DNA of 64,000 nt, from NCBI RefSeq assembly GCF_900112605.1, contig NZ_FOMJ01000001.1, forward strand, positions 86,577 to 150,576, read 5' to 3'. The DNA is from Thiohalospira halophila DSM 15071 (GTDB taxonomy: Bacteria > Pseudomonadota > Gammaproteobacteria > Thiohalospirales > Thiohalospiraceae). The position numbers and the translations under genes were made by a program. The stretch's first letter is position 1. Each line of letters opens with the position of its first letter. The notes beneath the pieces are model-generated. The model did no database searches, was not told the DNA's origin, and worked only from the letters and a program-made list of their open reading frames with translations. This document shows, in pieces, positions 37,940 to 47,416 of this stretch.

Positions 37940-40900
37940 TGCTCGGTCGATTGATCCAGTTTGCCCTGACCCAGCGGGTCTTCATGCTCCTGGCAGTGGT
38001 GGTGCTCGTGGGGGCGGGGGTGTCGGCCTTCCGCGGCCTGCCCATCGACGCCTTCCCGGACGTCTCTACCACCCAGGTGAAGGTCATCATCAAGGCCCCG
38101 GGCATGACCCCGGAGCAGGTGGACCAGCGCATCACGGCCCCGGTAAGCGTGGAGATGCGCGGTATCCCCCACCAGGAGGTCCTGCGCTCCGTGGCCAAGT
38201 ACGGGGTCACCGTGATCACCGTGGACTTTGCCGAGGGCACGGACCTCTACTGGGCCCGCCAGCAGGTCTCGGAGCGGCTGTCCGGGCTGTGGGGGGACCT
38301 GCCGCCGGATGCCAGCGGGGGCATGGCGCCGGCCACCACCCCCCTGGGCGAGATGTTCATGTTCACCGTGGAAGGCGGCGACCTCTCCCTCGCGGAGCGG
38401 CGTACCCTGCTGGACTGGACCATCCGCCCGGCCCTGCGCTCGGTGGAGGGCGTGGCCGAGGTCAATGCCCTGGGGGGCAAGGTGGCCACCTACGAGGTGA
38501 GCCCGGACAACGCCCGCCTGAATGCCCGCGGCCTCTCCCTGGCCGAGCTGCGCCGGGCACTGATGACCAATAACCGCAACGACGGCGCCGGCCGCCTGGT
38601 GAGCGGCGAGGAGACCCTGCTGGTTCGAACCCGGGGCCAGGTAACCGGCCTGGCGGATCTGGGCAATATCGTGGTCCGCGAGACCGACGGCGTGACCGTG
38701 CGCGTGAAGGACGTGGCGGAGGTACGCACCGGGCACCTGACCCGGTACGGCGCCGTGACCGCCGACGGTCGGGGCGAGGCCGTGGAGGGCCTGATCCTGG
38801 GTCTGCGCGGGGCCAATGCCCGCAAGGTGGTCGAGGGAGTGAAGGCCAGGCTGGCAGCGATCCAGCCTACGCTCCCCGAGGGCGTCCACGTGGACGTATT
38901 CTACGACCGCAGCCACCTGGTGGACCGGGCGGTGGAGACCGTCTCCGGTGCCCTCATGGAGGCGGTGATCCTGGTGCTGGTGATGCTGGTTCTCATGCTG
39001 GGCAACCTGCGCGCCGCCCTCACGGTGGCCCTGGTCCTGCCCCTGGCGGCCCTGATGACCTTCCTGCTCATGGGCTGGTTCGCCCTGTCCGCCAATCTGA
39101 TGAGCCTGGGTGGCCTGGCCATTGCCATCGGCATGCTGGTGGACGCGGCCGTGGTGGTGGTGGAGAACGTGGTCGCCCATCTGGAGGACCCGGGGTCCGG
39201 ACGCCGGCGGCTGCCCCGTCTCCACCTGATCTATCGCGCCGTGCGCGAGGTGGCGGTGCCCGTGACCTCCGGAATCCTCATCATCGTCATCGTCTTCCTG
39301 CCCCTGCTCACCCTGCAGGGCCTGGAGGGCAAGCTGTTCATCCCGGTGGCGCTGACCATCGTCTTCGCCCTGACCGGCTCCCTGCTGCTCTCCCTGACCG
39401 TGATCCCGGTGCTGGCCAGCTTCCTTATCGGCAAGGTCAGCCACCAGGACCCCTGGCTGGTGCGCCAGCTCCATCGCCTCTACCAGCCCAGCCTCGACTG
39501 GAGCCTGCGCCACGGCGGCTGGGTGGCCGGGGGCGCGCTGGTGCTGCTGGCGGCCACGGTGGCGGTGTCCCCCTTCGTGGGCAAGACCTTCATGCCCACC
39601 ATGCAGGAGGGGACGGTGGTGGTGCAGCTGGCCAAGCTGCCCTCCATCTCCCTGGAGGAATCCCTGGCCATCGACCGTCGCGTGGAACGGGCCCTCATCG
39701 AGGAGATCCCCGAGGTGACCGGGGCCGTGGCCCGCACTGGCTCGGACGAGCTGCGCATGGATCCCATGGGCCTGAACGAGACCGACATGTTCCTGGAGAC
39801 CCGTCCCCGCTCCGAATGGGAGGTGGCGACCAAGGCGGCCCTGCTGGACAGGCTGCGCGCGGTCCTGAACGGCTTCCCGGGGGTAGCCTACGCCTTCACC
39901 CAGCCCATCGAGATGCGCGTCTCGGAGATGCTCACCGGCGTGCGCGGCGATGTAGCGGTGAAGCTATTTGGTCCGGAGCTTTCGGTCCTGAACGCGAAGT
40001 CGGCGGCCATCGCCGAGACCCTGAAGGGGATCCGCGGCAGCCAGGATGTCTACTACACCGACAACAGCGGCCTGCAGTACCTGGAGGTGGAGGTGGACCG
40101 CCAGGCCGCCGGCCGCTTCGGCCTCTCCGTGGCCGAACTGTCGGCCCGGCTCCGGGCCCAGCTGGAAGGGGCCGAGGTGGGTACGGTGTACGAGGGCCGG
40201 CGGCGGATCCCGCTGACGATCCGCGGCGGACCGGAGGTGCGCCGCTCACCGGCGGCGATCGGGAACCTGCGCCTCACCCTGTCGAGCGGCAAGCAGGTGC
40301 CCGTCTCCGCCTTGGCCGATGTGCGACGCACCGAGGGGCCGGTGAAGGTCAACCGGGAGGGCGGCTCACGCCTGTCCGTGGTCCGCTCCAACGTCTCCGG
40401 GCGGGATCTGGTCAGCTTCGTCCAGGAGGCTCGCCTGACCGTGTCCGAGCAGGTGGATCTGCCCCAGGGCTACCGCGTGGCCTGGGGCGGCGAGTTCGAG
40501 AACCAGCAGCGGGCGGCCCAGCGCCTGTCCATCGTGGTCCCGGTGGCCATCGGCCTGATCTTCGTGCTGCTGTTCACCACCTTCCGCTCGGTGCGCCAGG
40601 CGGTGCTGGTGCTGCTCAATGTCCCCTTCGCCCTCATCGGCGGCGTGTTCGCCCTTGGGGTGACGGGGGCCTACCTGTCGGTGCCGGCCTCGGTGGGCTT
40701 CATCGCCCTGCTGGGCATTGCCGTGCTCAACGGGGTAGTCATGGTGACCTACTTCAACCAGCTCCATGCCCTCGGCCTGCCCATGGCCCGCGTGGTGGAA
40801 GAGGGCGCCCGGCGCCGGCTGCGGCCGGTGATGATGACCGCCAGCATCGCCGCCCTCGGCCTGGTGCCCCTGCTGTTCGCCTCGGGGCCGGGGTCGTCGG

Positions 40901-41025
40901 TGCAGAAGCCGCTGGCCATCGTGGTCATCGGCGGGCTGGTAACCTCCACCCTGCTGACCCTGTTCCTGCTTCCCGTGCTCTACCGTCGCTATGGTCAGCC
41001 CAAGGAGGCCCGTCTTGTCGGATAA
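37936..41025 (+). CDS. CzcA/CusA-type heavy-metal RND efflux pump
   Basis: Inner-membrane proton-driven pump of 1029 aa. Start LIQFALTQRVFMLLAVVVLVGAG and DAFPDVSTTQVKV are signature segments; the proton-relay helix reads LVDAAVVVVENVVAHLED (Asp and Glu), and the repeat LRPVMMTASIAALGLVPLLFASGPGS closes the second half. Substrate cannot be told from this; heavy-metal type is clear. ATG 37936 overlaps the adaptor stop. A DUF3240 gene follows, a pairing common next to CzcA genes. Confidence 0.93.
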   Translation: MMLGRLIQFALTQRVFMLLAVVVLVGAGVSAFRGLPIDAFPDVSTTQVKVIIKAPGMTPEQVDQRITAPVSVEMRGIPHQEVLRSVAKYGVTVITVDFAEGTDLYWARQQVSERLSGLWGDLPPDASGGMAPATTPLGEMFMFTVEGGDLSLAERRTLLDWTIRPALRSVEGVAEVNALGGKVATYEVSPDNARLNARGLSLAELRRALMTNNRNDGAGRLVSGEETLLVRTRGQVTGLADLGNIVVRETDGVTVRVKDVAEVRTGHLTRYGAVTADGRGEAVEGLILGLRGANARKVVEGVKARLAAIQPTLPEGVHVDVFYDRSHLVDRAVETVSGALMEAVILVLVMLVLMLGNLRAALTVALVLPLAALMTFLLMGWFALSANLMSLGGLAIAIGMLVDAAVVVVENVVAHLEDPGSGRRRLPRLHLIYRAVREVAVPVTSGILIIVIVFLPLLTLQGLEGKLFIPVALTIVFALTGSLLLSLTVIPVLASFLIGKVSHQDPWLVRQLHRLYQPSLDWSLRHGGWVAGGALVLLAATVAVSPFVGKTFMPTMQEGTVVVQLAKLPSISLEESLAIDRRVERALIEEIPEVTGAVARTGSDELRMDPMGLNETDMFLETRPRSEWEVATKAALLDRLRAVLNGFPGVAYAFTQPIEMRVSEMLTGVRGDVAVKLFGPELSVLNAKSAAIAETLKGIRGSQDVYYTDNSGLQYLEVEVDRQAAGRFGLSVAELSARLRAQLEGAEVGTVYEGRRRIPLTIRGGPEVRRSPAAIGNLRLTLSSGKQVPVSALADVRRTEGPVKVNREGGSRLSVVRSNVSGRDLVSFVQEARLTVSEQVDLPQGYRVAWGGEFENQQRAAQRLSIVVPVAIGLIFVLLFTTFRSVRQAVLVLLNVPFALIGGVFALGVTGAYLSVPASVGFIALLGIAVLNGVVMVTYFNQLHALGLPMARVVEEGARRRLRPVMMTASIAALGLVPLLFASGPGSSVQKPLAIVVIGGLVTSTLLTLFLLPVLYRRYGQPKEARLVG

Positions 41026-41317
41026 TCAAATTCTCACCATCCTGATACCACCCGAGGTCCGGGAAGACCTGACCGATTGGCTGCTGGGCATCGACCCGGA
41101 GCTGACCTTCACCACACAAGTGGTGGAGTATCATGGGGCTGAACCCTCGGCCCTGAAGACCGCTGAGCAGGTCACGGGCCGTCAAGGCCGCTTGCGGGTC
41201 GAGGTCCAGGCTGGTAGTGAGCGGTTGAGTGCCATGCTGGAAAAACTGCGGGGGGATTTCCCGGCGTCTGGATGGCCCTACTGGATCCAGGACATTGCCG
41301 ATCGGGGTCGACTGTAG
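41015..41317 (+). CDS. DUF3240-family protein
   Basis: 100 aa from TTG 41015, which has AAGGAGG 6 nt upstream and overlaps the pump's end by 11 nt. Fold pattern ILTILIPPEVREDLTDWLL ... FTTQVVEYHG ... LRVEVQAGSERLSAMLEKLR resembles PII-like ferredoxin-fold sensors. DUF3240 genes often accompany czcA, suggesting a cytoplasmic modulator of the pump. Function not established. Confidence 0.8.
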   Translation: MSDNQILTILIPPEVREDLTDWLLGIDPELTFTTQVVEYHGAEPSALKTAEQVTGRQGRLRVEVQAGSERLSAMLEKLRGDFPASGWPYWIQDIADRGRL

Positions 41318-41375
41318 AGCCGGCCAATCCACCACGAATAGTCACGGACACCCGACCCAACAAGAGGGCCTCTGC

Positions 41376-41867
41376 TTGCGCGACAGCCTCAAGACCGGAC
41401 TGAACTTCGGCATGACCTCGGGCGTGATCACCACCCTGGGGCTGATGGTCGGCCTGAACTCGGGGACACACTCCGTGGCGGCCGTCATCAGCGGCATTCT
41501 CACCATCGCCGTCTCCGACTCCCTTTCCGATGCCATGGGCGTCCACGTCTCCAAGGAGGCCGAGGGAGGGCACAGCGATAGCTACCTCTGGCTGGTCATG
41601 GCCGCGACTTTTGTTACCAAGCTGGTGGTCGCATCAACGTTTGTGGTACCCGTCCTGCTGCTGGACCTGGGGTCCGCCATGGTCGCCGCCGTGGCCTGGG
41701 GTGCCGTTCTGATCACCGTCATGAGCTGGCGCATCGCCCGGGCGCAGGGCTCCGACCCCGGGAAGGCGATCCTGGAACACCTGTTCGTGGGCGGGGTGGT
41801 GGTGGTGGCCACCCACTACTCCGGGCAATGGATTGGCGGGTATTTCGGGGGCGGGGCCATCGCCTAG
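41376..41867 (+). CDS. VIT1-like membrane protein (163 aa)
   Basis: Multi-pass protein with G-rich helices (LNFGMTSGVITTLGLMVGLNSG, VAAVISGILTIAVSDSLSDAMGVHVSKEAEGG) that follow the VIT1/CCC1 superfamily pattern of metal transporters, then LVVASTFVVPVLLLDL and HLFVGGVVVVATHYSGQWIGGYFGG. Start is probably TTG 41376, since no in-frame ATG gives the expected N terminus. Lies just after the efflux operon; it may be co-transcribed and serve metal handling (inference). Confidence 0.65.
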   Translation: MRDSLKTGLNFGMTSGVITTLGLMVGLNSGTHSVAAVISGILTIAVSDSLSDAMGVHVSKEAEGGHSDSYLWLVMAATFVTKLVVASTFVVPVLLLDLGSAMVAAVAWGAVLITVMSWRIARAQGSDPGKAILEHLFVGGVVVVATHYSGQWIGGYFGGGAIA

Positions 41868-41892
41868 ATACCCCTGGTGAGCCCCAAACGAA

Positions 41893-41921
41893 AAAGGCCA
41901 CCCCGGGGAGGGGTGGCCTTT
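41893..41921. terminator. Bidirectional intrinsic terminator
   Basis: AAAGGCCACCCC (41893-41904), loop GGGGA, GGGGTGGCCTTT (41910-41921). A-rich and T-rich flanks on the two sides allow termination on both strands, between the convergent VIT-like gene and tRNA-Asn. Confidence 0.8.
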
Positions 41922-42008
41922 ATGCTTTCGCTTCCCTCGCCCGATGGGACGAGATTGTGACTCGGGCCAGGGAGCGAGGAGGGGGCCGTTCGTAACCCCC
42001 TGATTGTT

Positions 42009-42084
42009 TGGCTCCCCGGGCCGGACTCGAACCAGCGACAAGGTGATTAACAGTCACCCGCTCTACCAACTGAGCTACCGGGGA
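42009..42084 (-). tRNA. tRNA-Asn (GTT)
   Basis: 76 nt on the minus strand. Acceptor TCCCCGG/CCGGGGA, discriminator G and encoded CCA (complement of 42009-42011). D arm TAGCTCAGTTGGTAGAGC, anticodon arm with loop CTGTTAA (anticodon GTT), T arm CGCTGG-TTCGAGT-CCGG region. All arms are complete, so it should be functional. Confidence 0.95.
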
Positions 42085-42127
42085 ATTGTTCTACAGCGGC
42101 GCATGATACCGGCAGCCCCCCGGGGGG

Positions 42128-43396
42128 TCAAATCCCCTCGGCCGGGGCCAGACGGGCGGTGCCAGCGGCGGGTTCGGCGGCCGGGCGGGTGGCGACGGGG
42201 ACGCCCAGGGCCCGCTCCCGGATCCGGCTCCAGGCCGGATTCCGGGCCCCGCCGCCCAGGGTCATTACTCGCCGCGGGGTCGGCGCACCCAGCTCCCGCA
42301 GGCGGGTGTAGCCGGCGGCCTCGATGGCGGCCATGCCCTCCAGCAGCCCCTGGAGGAAGCGGGCATCGTCGTCCGGCCGGGGCGCCATGCGCGGCTCCTG
42401 TTCCGGGTCGTTGACCGGGAAGCGTTCGCCCCGGGCCGGCAGCGGGTAGTAGTCCAGGCCGGTGGGCATCTCCGGATCCAGGGACGGGGTCAGGGCGGCC
42501 AGCCGGTCGTCGTCGAAGAAGGCCCGGAGGGTCGAGCCGCCGCTGTTGGAGGCGCCGCCGGCCAGCCAGTACCGGCCGAAGGGCTGGCTGTAGACGCCGG
42601 TCTCGGCATCGGCCACCGGCTCGGCGCACACCACCTTGAGGACCAGGGTGGAGCCGAGCACGGTCACCGCGTCCCCCGGCTCGCTGGCGCCGGCGGCGAG
42701 GACGGCGGCGGTGCTGTCGGTGGTCCCGGCCCCCACGCGGGCGGTGGCCGGCAGGCCGAGATCGGCGGCTACCGCCGGGTCCAGCGGCCCGAGGTCGGCG
42801 CCGGCCGGGTGGACCGCCGGCAGCCGTTGCGCGTCCATTCCGGCCCGGGCCAGCCAGGCCGGCCATTCTCCGGCCACCGGGTCCCAACCCGTTTTCAGGG
42901 CATTGTTGGGATCGCTGTGGCCGAAGCGACCGGTGAGCCGGCCGGCGATCCAGTCGGCCTGGTGGAGCAGGTGGGCGGCCTCCGGGTGCCGGGCCAGCAG
43001 CCACAGCGCCCGGGCCAGGCCGCTGCCGGCGCCCCGGGCAGGGCTGTCCGGCGGCGCGACGGCGTCGATGGCCGCCCCCTCGGCGGTGGCGCGGGCGTCG
43101 TTGTAGAGCAGGGCGGGGGCCAGCGGTTCCCCTTCTGCATCGGTGACCAGTACCGTACCGGAGGTGCCGTCCACGGCGAGGCCGGTGATCGCCGCCGCGT
43201 CGATGCGGCCGGTGAGGCCGCGCACGGCGGCGCGGACCCCCTCCCACCAGCGGGCCGGGTCCTGTTCCACGGCGGCGCTGTCCCGGCGCGGCTCGGCTAT
43301 GGCTACCCGCTCGCTGTCCACCGTCTCGCCGGCGGCGTCGATGGCGGCGGCGCGGCAGCCGGAGGTGCCGATGTCGATGCCCAGCCGCAGGCCCAT
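42128..43396 (-). CDS. FGGY-family carbohydrate kinase
   Basis: 422 aa, ASKHA fold. N-terminal phosphate motif LRLGIDIGTSGCRAAAID, substrate Asp region AVDGTSGTVLV and ALLYNDAR, adenosine motif MTLGGGARNPAWSRI. Shorter than xylulokinase or glycerol kinase and close to the small FGGY kinases annotated as D-ribulose kinases; the exact sugar is not decidable. Three bases separate it from queF upstream, so the two share a transcript. Confidence 0.85.
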   Translation of the reverse strand: MGLRLGIDIGTSGCRAAAIDAAGETVDSERVAIAEPRRDSAAVEQDPARWWEGVRAAVRGLTGRIDAAAITGLAVDGTSGTVLVTDAEGEPLAPALLYNDARATAEGAAIDAVAPPDSPARGAGSGLARALWLLARHPEAAHLLHQADWIAGRLTGRFGHSDPNNALKTGWDPVAGEWPAWLARAGMDAQRLPAVHPAGADLGPLDPAVAADLGLPATARVGAGTTDSTAAVLAAGASEPGDAVTVLGSTLVLKVVCAEPVADAETGVYSQPFGRYWLAGGASNSGGSTLRAFFDDDRLAALTPSLDPEMPTGLDYYPLPARGERFPVNDPEQEPRMAPRPDDDARFLQGLLEGMAAIEAAGYTRLRELGAPTPRRVMTLGGGARNPAWSRIRERALGVPVATRPAAEPAAGTARLAPAEGI

Positions 43397-43398
43397 GG

Positions 43399-43797
43399 CT
43401 ACTCCCGGGGCGGCAGCTGCACCGGTGCCGCCGGCTGCCAGCCCTCGGCGCGGTGCTCGGTGGTGACGTCGGTGTAGATCCCGCCGCGGACGTTGAAGCG
43501 GCCGGTCACCCGCAGGAAGCGGGGAACGATGGCGGTGACGAGATCATCGGTGATCCGGTTGGTCACCGCCTCGTGGAAGGCGCCCTCGTCGCGGAAGCTC
43601 CACATGTAGAGCTTCAAGGACTTCAGTTCCACGCAGGTAGTCCCCGGGATGTAGTCGATGTAGAAGGTCGCGAAGTCCGGCTGACCGGTCTTGGGGCAGA
43701 GGCAGGTGAACTCCGGGATGACGAAGCGGACGGTGTAATCGCGCTCCGGCGTGGGGTTGGGGAAGGTCTCCAGATCCCGGCTGGGCTGGGTGGTCAT
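43399..43797 (-). CDS. queF: NADPH-dependent 7-cyano-7-deazaguanine reductase QueF
   Basis: Reduces preQ0 to preQ1 in queuosine synthesis. Short, 132-aa type I QueF: catalytic Cys in [16 protein letters not shown], then the QueF signature [20 protein letters not shown] with the NADPH/substrate Glu and a following RGGIYTDV strand. Divergent from smc. Confidence 0.95.
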   Translation of the reverse strand: MTTQPSRDLETFPNPTPERDYTVRFVIPEFTCLCPKTGQPDFATFYIDYIPGTTCVELKSLKLYMWSFRDEGAFHEAVTNRITDDLVTAIVPRFLRVTGRFNVRGGIYTDVTTEHRAEGWQPAAPVQLPPRE

Positions 43798-43903
43798 GAA
43801 CCGCTCTCCGGTTGGCTTGGAATGGGCCGCATTTTAACGCAAAATCGACCGATTCCGGGGATCCCGGCAGGCCCCTCACGGTACGGCAACGGCAGGCAGG
43901 CGC

Positions 43904-46900
43904 ATGCGGCTGAGCAGGATCAAGCTGGCCGGGTTCAAGTCCTTCGTGGACCCCACGACCATCCCGCTCCCCGGCAACCGGGTGGGCGTGGTCGGCCCCA
44001 ACGGCTGCGGCAAGTCCAACGTCATCGACGCCGTGCGCTGGGTTATGGGCGAGTCCTCCGCGCGCCACCTGCGCGGCGAGGCCATGTCGGACGTCATCTT
44101 CAACGGCTCCTCCTCGCGCAAGCCGGTGGGGCAGGCCTCCATCGAGATGGTCTTCGACAACAGCGAGGGCGGCCTCACCGGGCAGTACGCCCACTACAAC
44201 GAGCTCGCCGTCCGCCGCACCGTCACCCGTGAGGGCCAGTCCACCTACTACCTCAACGGCACTCGCTGCCGCCGCCGGGACATCACCGACATCTTCCTCG
44301 GCACCGGTCTGGGGCCGCGCTCCTACGCCATCATCCAGCAGAACACCGTCTCCCGTCTCATCGAGGCGCGCCCCGACGAGATGCGGACCTACCTGGAGGA
44401 GGCCGCCGGGATCTCCAAGTACAAGGAGCGCCGGCGGGAGACCGAGAACCGGATCCGCCACACCCGGGAGAACCTGGAGCGGCTGGAGGACCTGCGCGAG
44501 GAGCTGGACCGCCACCTGGAGCACCTGGAGAAGCAGGCCCGCACCGCCGAGCGCTACAAGGAGTTGCGCGCCGAGGAGCACACCCTGCGCGGCCAGCTCC
44601 AGGCCCTGCGCTGGCGGATCCTGGATGCCGAGTGCGCCGCCCACGACCGCGCCGTCTCCGAGAAGGAGACCGCGCTGGAGGCGGAGATCGCCGGCCAGCG
44701 CCGCATCGAGGCGGAGATGGAGGAGCGCCGTTCCGAGCAGGCCGAGGCCTCGGATGCCTTCAGCGAGGTCCAGGAGCGCTACTACGCCGTGGGCGCCGAC
44801 ATCGCCCGGCTGGAGGAGGCCATCGAGCAGGCCCGGGCGCGTCGGCAGCAGCGCGAGGAGGAGCGCGAGCAGCTCGATACCGCCCTCGCCGAGACCGACC
44901 AGCGACTGGAGACCGATCGCGCCCGGCTGGCGGAGCTGGATGGCGCCCTGGCCGAGGGCGAGCCGGAGCTGGAGCGGCTGGAGGCCGCCGATACCGAGGC
45001 CGGTGAGGCCCTGGCCGCGGCCGAGGAGGCCCGGCGCCAGTGGCAGCAGGAGTGGGAGCGCCTGAACCAGGCCCTGGCCGACCCCACCCGGGAGGCGGAG
45101 GTCGCCCGGAACAACCTCACCAACCTCGAGCGGCGTGCCGACGATGCCGTCCGCCGCCGGGAGCGGCTGGAGCGCGAGCGCGCCGAGCTGGATCCCGACG
45201 CCGCCACCCGCGCCGCCGAGGAGGCGGAGACCGCCCTGGCCACTGCCGACGCGGATCGCCAGCACCGGGAGGCGGCCCTGGCTGAGCGCCAGCAGACCCT
45301 GGAGACCCAGCGCCAGGCGACCCGGACCGCCGCCGAGCGCCGGGATGCCGCCCGGGACGAACTCCAGCAGGCCCGCGGCCGCCATGCCTCCCTGGAGGCG
45401 CTGCAGCAGGCCGCCCTGGGCAAGGACGACGATAGCCGCAGCCAGTGGCTGGAGCGCCAGGGCCTGGCGGACGCCCACCGGCTGGCGGAGCTCATCGAGG
45501 CGGAGCCCGAATGGGCCCCGGCCGTGGAGGCCGTCCTGGGCGAGGCGCTTGAGGCGGTCCGGACCGACCGCCTCGACGACCCGGCGGCAGCGCTGGCCGA
45601 CCTGGCCGGCGCCGACCTCACGCTTCTGGAGGCGCGGGCCGGCGGTTCGCCGGCGGCCGATTCCCTGGCCGCCCGGGTCCGCGCACCGGTGGACCTGGCC
45701 CCGCTACTGGCCGGCGTCTTCACCGCCCCGGATCGGACCACCGCCCTGGCGCGGCGCACGGAGCTGGGGCCCGGCGAATCCTGGGTCACCCCCGATGGGA
45801 TCCAGGTCGGCACCAACTGGCTGCGCGTGCGCCGGGGCGACGACCAGGGGGAAGGCGCTGGCGTCCTGGCGCGCGAGGAGGAGATGCGGACCCTCGCCGA
45901 GCGCATTGCCGAGCTGGAGTCGGCGGCCGCCGAGGCGGAGGCCGAGGTCGAGACCGGCCGCAGCCGGGAGGCCGAGCTGGAGACCGAGCGCGAGGCCGAT
46001 CAGCAGGCGGTGGCCGAGCTGCAGCAGCGCTGCACCGAGCTGGCCGGCGAGCGCGACCGCCAGCGCGCCCGGAGTGAGGAACTGGCCGGCCGACGCGAGG
46101 AGCTCTCCGAGCAGATCGCCGAGCTGGAAGAGGAGAGCGAGGCGGTGGCCGAGGAGCAGGAGACCGAGCGCGAGCGGCTGGCCGAGGCCCTGGAGCGCTC
46201 CGAGAGCCTGGCCGCCGAGCGCGATGACCACGCCACCCATCGCCAGGAGCGCGACGAGGCGGTGGAGGCCGCCCGCCAGGCCCAGCGCGAGGCGACCCGG
46301 GCCGTTCAGGACCACCGGCTGGCCCTGGAGCGCCAGCGTACCGAGCGCGCCTCCCTGCAGCAGGCCCTGGAGCGGCTGGAGCAGCAGCACGCCCAGTATG
46401 TCGAACGGCGCGACGCCCTGGCCGGGGAGCTGGCGGCCGAGGAGGATCCGGTGGCGACCCGTCAGGCCGAGCTGGAAGAGCGCCTGAACGAGCGGCGCGA
46501 GGTGGAGGCTGCCCTCGCCGCCGCGCGGGAGCGCTCCGAGGCGGTGGAGGCCGCCCTGCGCGAGCTGGATGGCCAGCGCGCCGAGGCCCGGACCAATGCC
46601 GAGCGCCTGCGCGAGGAGGCCGAGCGCGCCCGGGGCGATGCCCGGGAGCTGCGGGTCCGCCGGGAGACCCTGCGCGAGCAGATGGACGAGGCCGGCCACG
46701 ACCGCGAGGCCCTGCTGGCCGAGCTGCCCGAGGAGGCCTCCGAGGAGGCCTGGCAGAAGCGGCTGGAAGAGGTGGAGGCGGCCATCAAGCGGCTGGGCGC
46801 CATCAACCTCGCCGCCATCGATGAGTACCAGCAGCAGTCCGAGCGCAAGGAGCACCTGGATCAGCAGCGCGAGGACCTGCTGGGCGCCCTGGAGACGCTG

Positions 46901-47410
46901 GAGGAGGCCATCGACCGTATCGACCGGGAGACCCGCAACCGCTTCCGGGAGACCTTCGACGCCGTCAACGCCGGTCTGGGAGAGCTCTTCCCGCGCCTGT
47001 TCAACGGCGGCCACTCCTACCTGCAGCTGGTGGGGGACGACCCCCTGGATGCCGGGATCGGCGTCATGGCGCGCCCCCCGGGCAAGCAGAACAGCTCCAT
47101 CCACCTGCTCTCGGGGGGCGAGAAGGCGCTCACGGCCGTGGCCCTGGTCTTCGCCTTCTTCCAGCTCAACCCCTCGCCCTTCTGCCTGCTGGACGAGGTG
47201 GATGCCCCGCTGGACGACGCCAACGTCGGCCGCTTCTGCGAGCTGGTGCGGGAGATGTCGGAGAAGACCCAGTTTATTATCATTACCCACAACAAGGTGA
47301 CCATGGAGATGGCCGACCAGTTGAACGGGATCACCATGAACGAGCCGGGCGTCTCCCGGCTGGTGACCGTCGACGTGGACGAGGCCGCCTCCCTGGCACG
47401 GACCGCGTGA
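43904..47410 (+). CDS. smc: Chromosome segregation protein SMC
   Basis: 1168 aa. ATPase head halves at both ends: Walker A VGPNGCGKSN (31-39) and signature LLSGGEKALTAVAL with Walker B FCLLDEVDAPLDD (about 1067-1105). Between them two long Ala/Glu/Arg coiled coils flank a hinge near residues 500-640 (ADLTLLEARAGG, GESWVTPDGIQVG). Condenses and organises the chromosome. Gammaproteobacteria with SMC rather than MukB are typical of the older lineages of the class. No scpA or scpB here. Confidence 0.97.
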   Translation: MRLSRIKLAGFKSFVDPTTIPLPGNRVGVVGPNGCGKSNVIDAVRWVMGESSARHLRGEAMSDVIFNGSSSRKPVGQASIEMVFDNSEGGLTGQYAHYNELAVRRTVTREGQSTYYLNGTRCRRRDITDIFLGTGLGPRSYAIIQQNTVSRLIEARPDEMRTYLEEAAGISKYKERRRETENRIRHTRENLERLEDLREELDRHLEHLEKQARTAERYKELRAEEHTLRGQLQALRWRILDAECAAHDRAVSEKETALEAEIAGQRRIEAEMEERRSEQAEASDAFSEVQERYYAVGADIARLEEAIEQARARRQQREEEREQLDTALAETDQRLETDRARLAELDGALAEGEPELERLEAADTEAGEALAAAEEARRQWQQEWERLNQALADPTREAEVARNNLTNLERRADDAVRRRERLERERAELDPDAATRAAEEAETALATADADRQHREAALAERQQTLETQRQATRTAAERRDAARDELQQARGRHASLEALQQAALGKDDDSRSQWLERQGLADAHRLAELIEAEPEWAPAVEAVLGEALEAVRTDRLDDPAAALADLAGADLTLLEARAGGSPAADSLAARVRAPVDLAPLLAGVFTAPDRTTALARRTELGPGESWVTPDGIQVGTNWLRVRRGDDQGEGAGVLAREEEMRTLAERIAELESAAAEAEAEVETGRSREAELETEREADQQAVAELQQRCTELAGERDRQRARSEELAGRREELSEQIAELEEESEAVAEEQETERERLAEALERSESLAAERDDHATHRQERDEAVEAARQAQREATRAVQDHRLALERQRTERASLQQALERLEQQHAQYVERRDALAGELAAEEDPVATRQAELEERLNERREVEAALAAARERSEAVEAALRELDGQRAEARTNAERLREEAERARGDARELRVRRETLREQMDEAGHDREALLAELPEEASEEAWQKRLEEVEAAIKRLGAINLAAIDEYQQQSERKEHLDQQREDLLGALETLEEAIDRIDRETRNRFRETFDAVNAGLGELFPRLFNGGHSYLQLVGDDPLDAGIGVMARPPGKQNSSIHLLSGGEKALTAVALVFAFFQLNPSPFCLLDEVDAPLDDANVGRFCELVREMSEKTQFIIITHNKVTMEMADQLNGITMNEPGVSRLVTVDVDEAASLARTA

Positions 47411-47416
47411 GGGACG

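Noticed and set aside
41376-41867. Element-type integrase or transposase near the tRNA-Asn at 42009
   Set aside because: tRNA-Asn is complete with no duplicated 3' end nearby, and the neighbouring gene is a VIT-like membrane protein. No second island is indicated.
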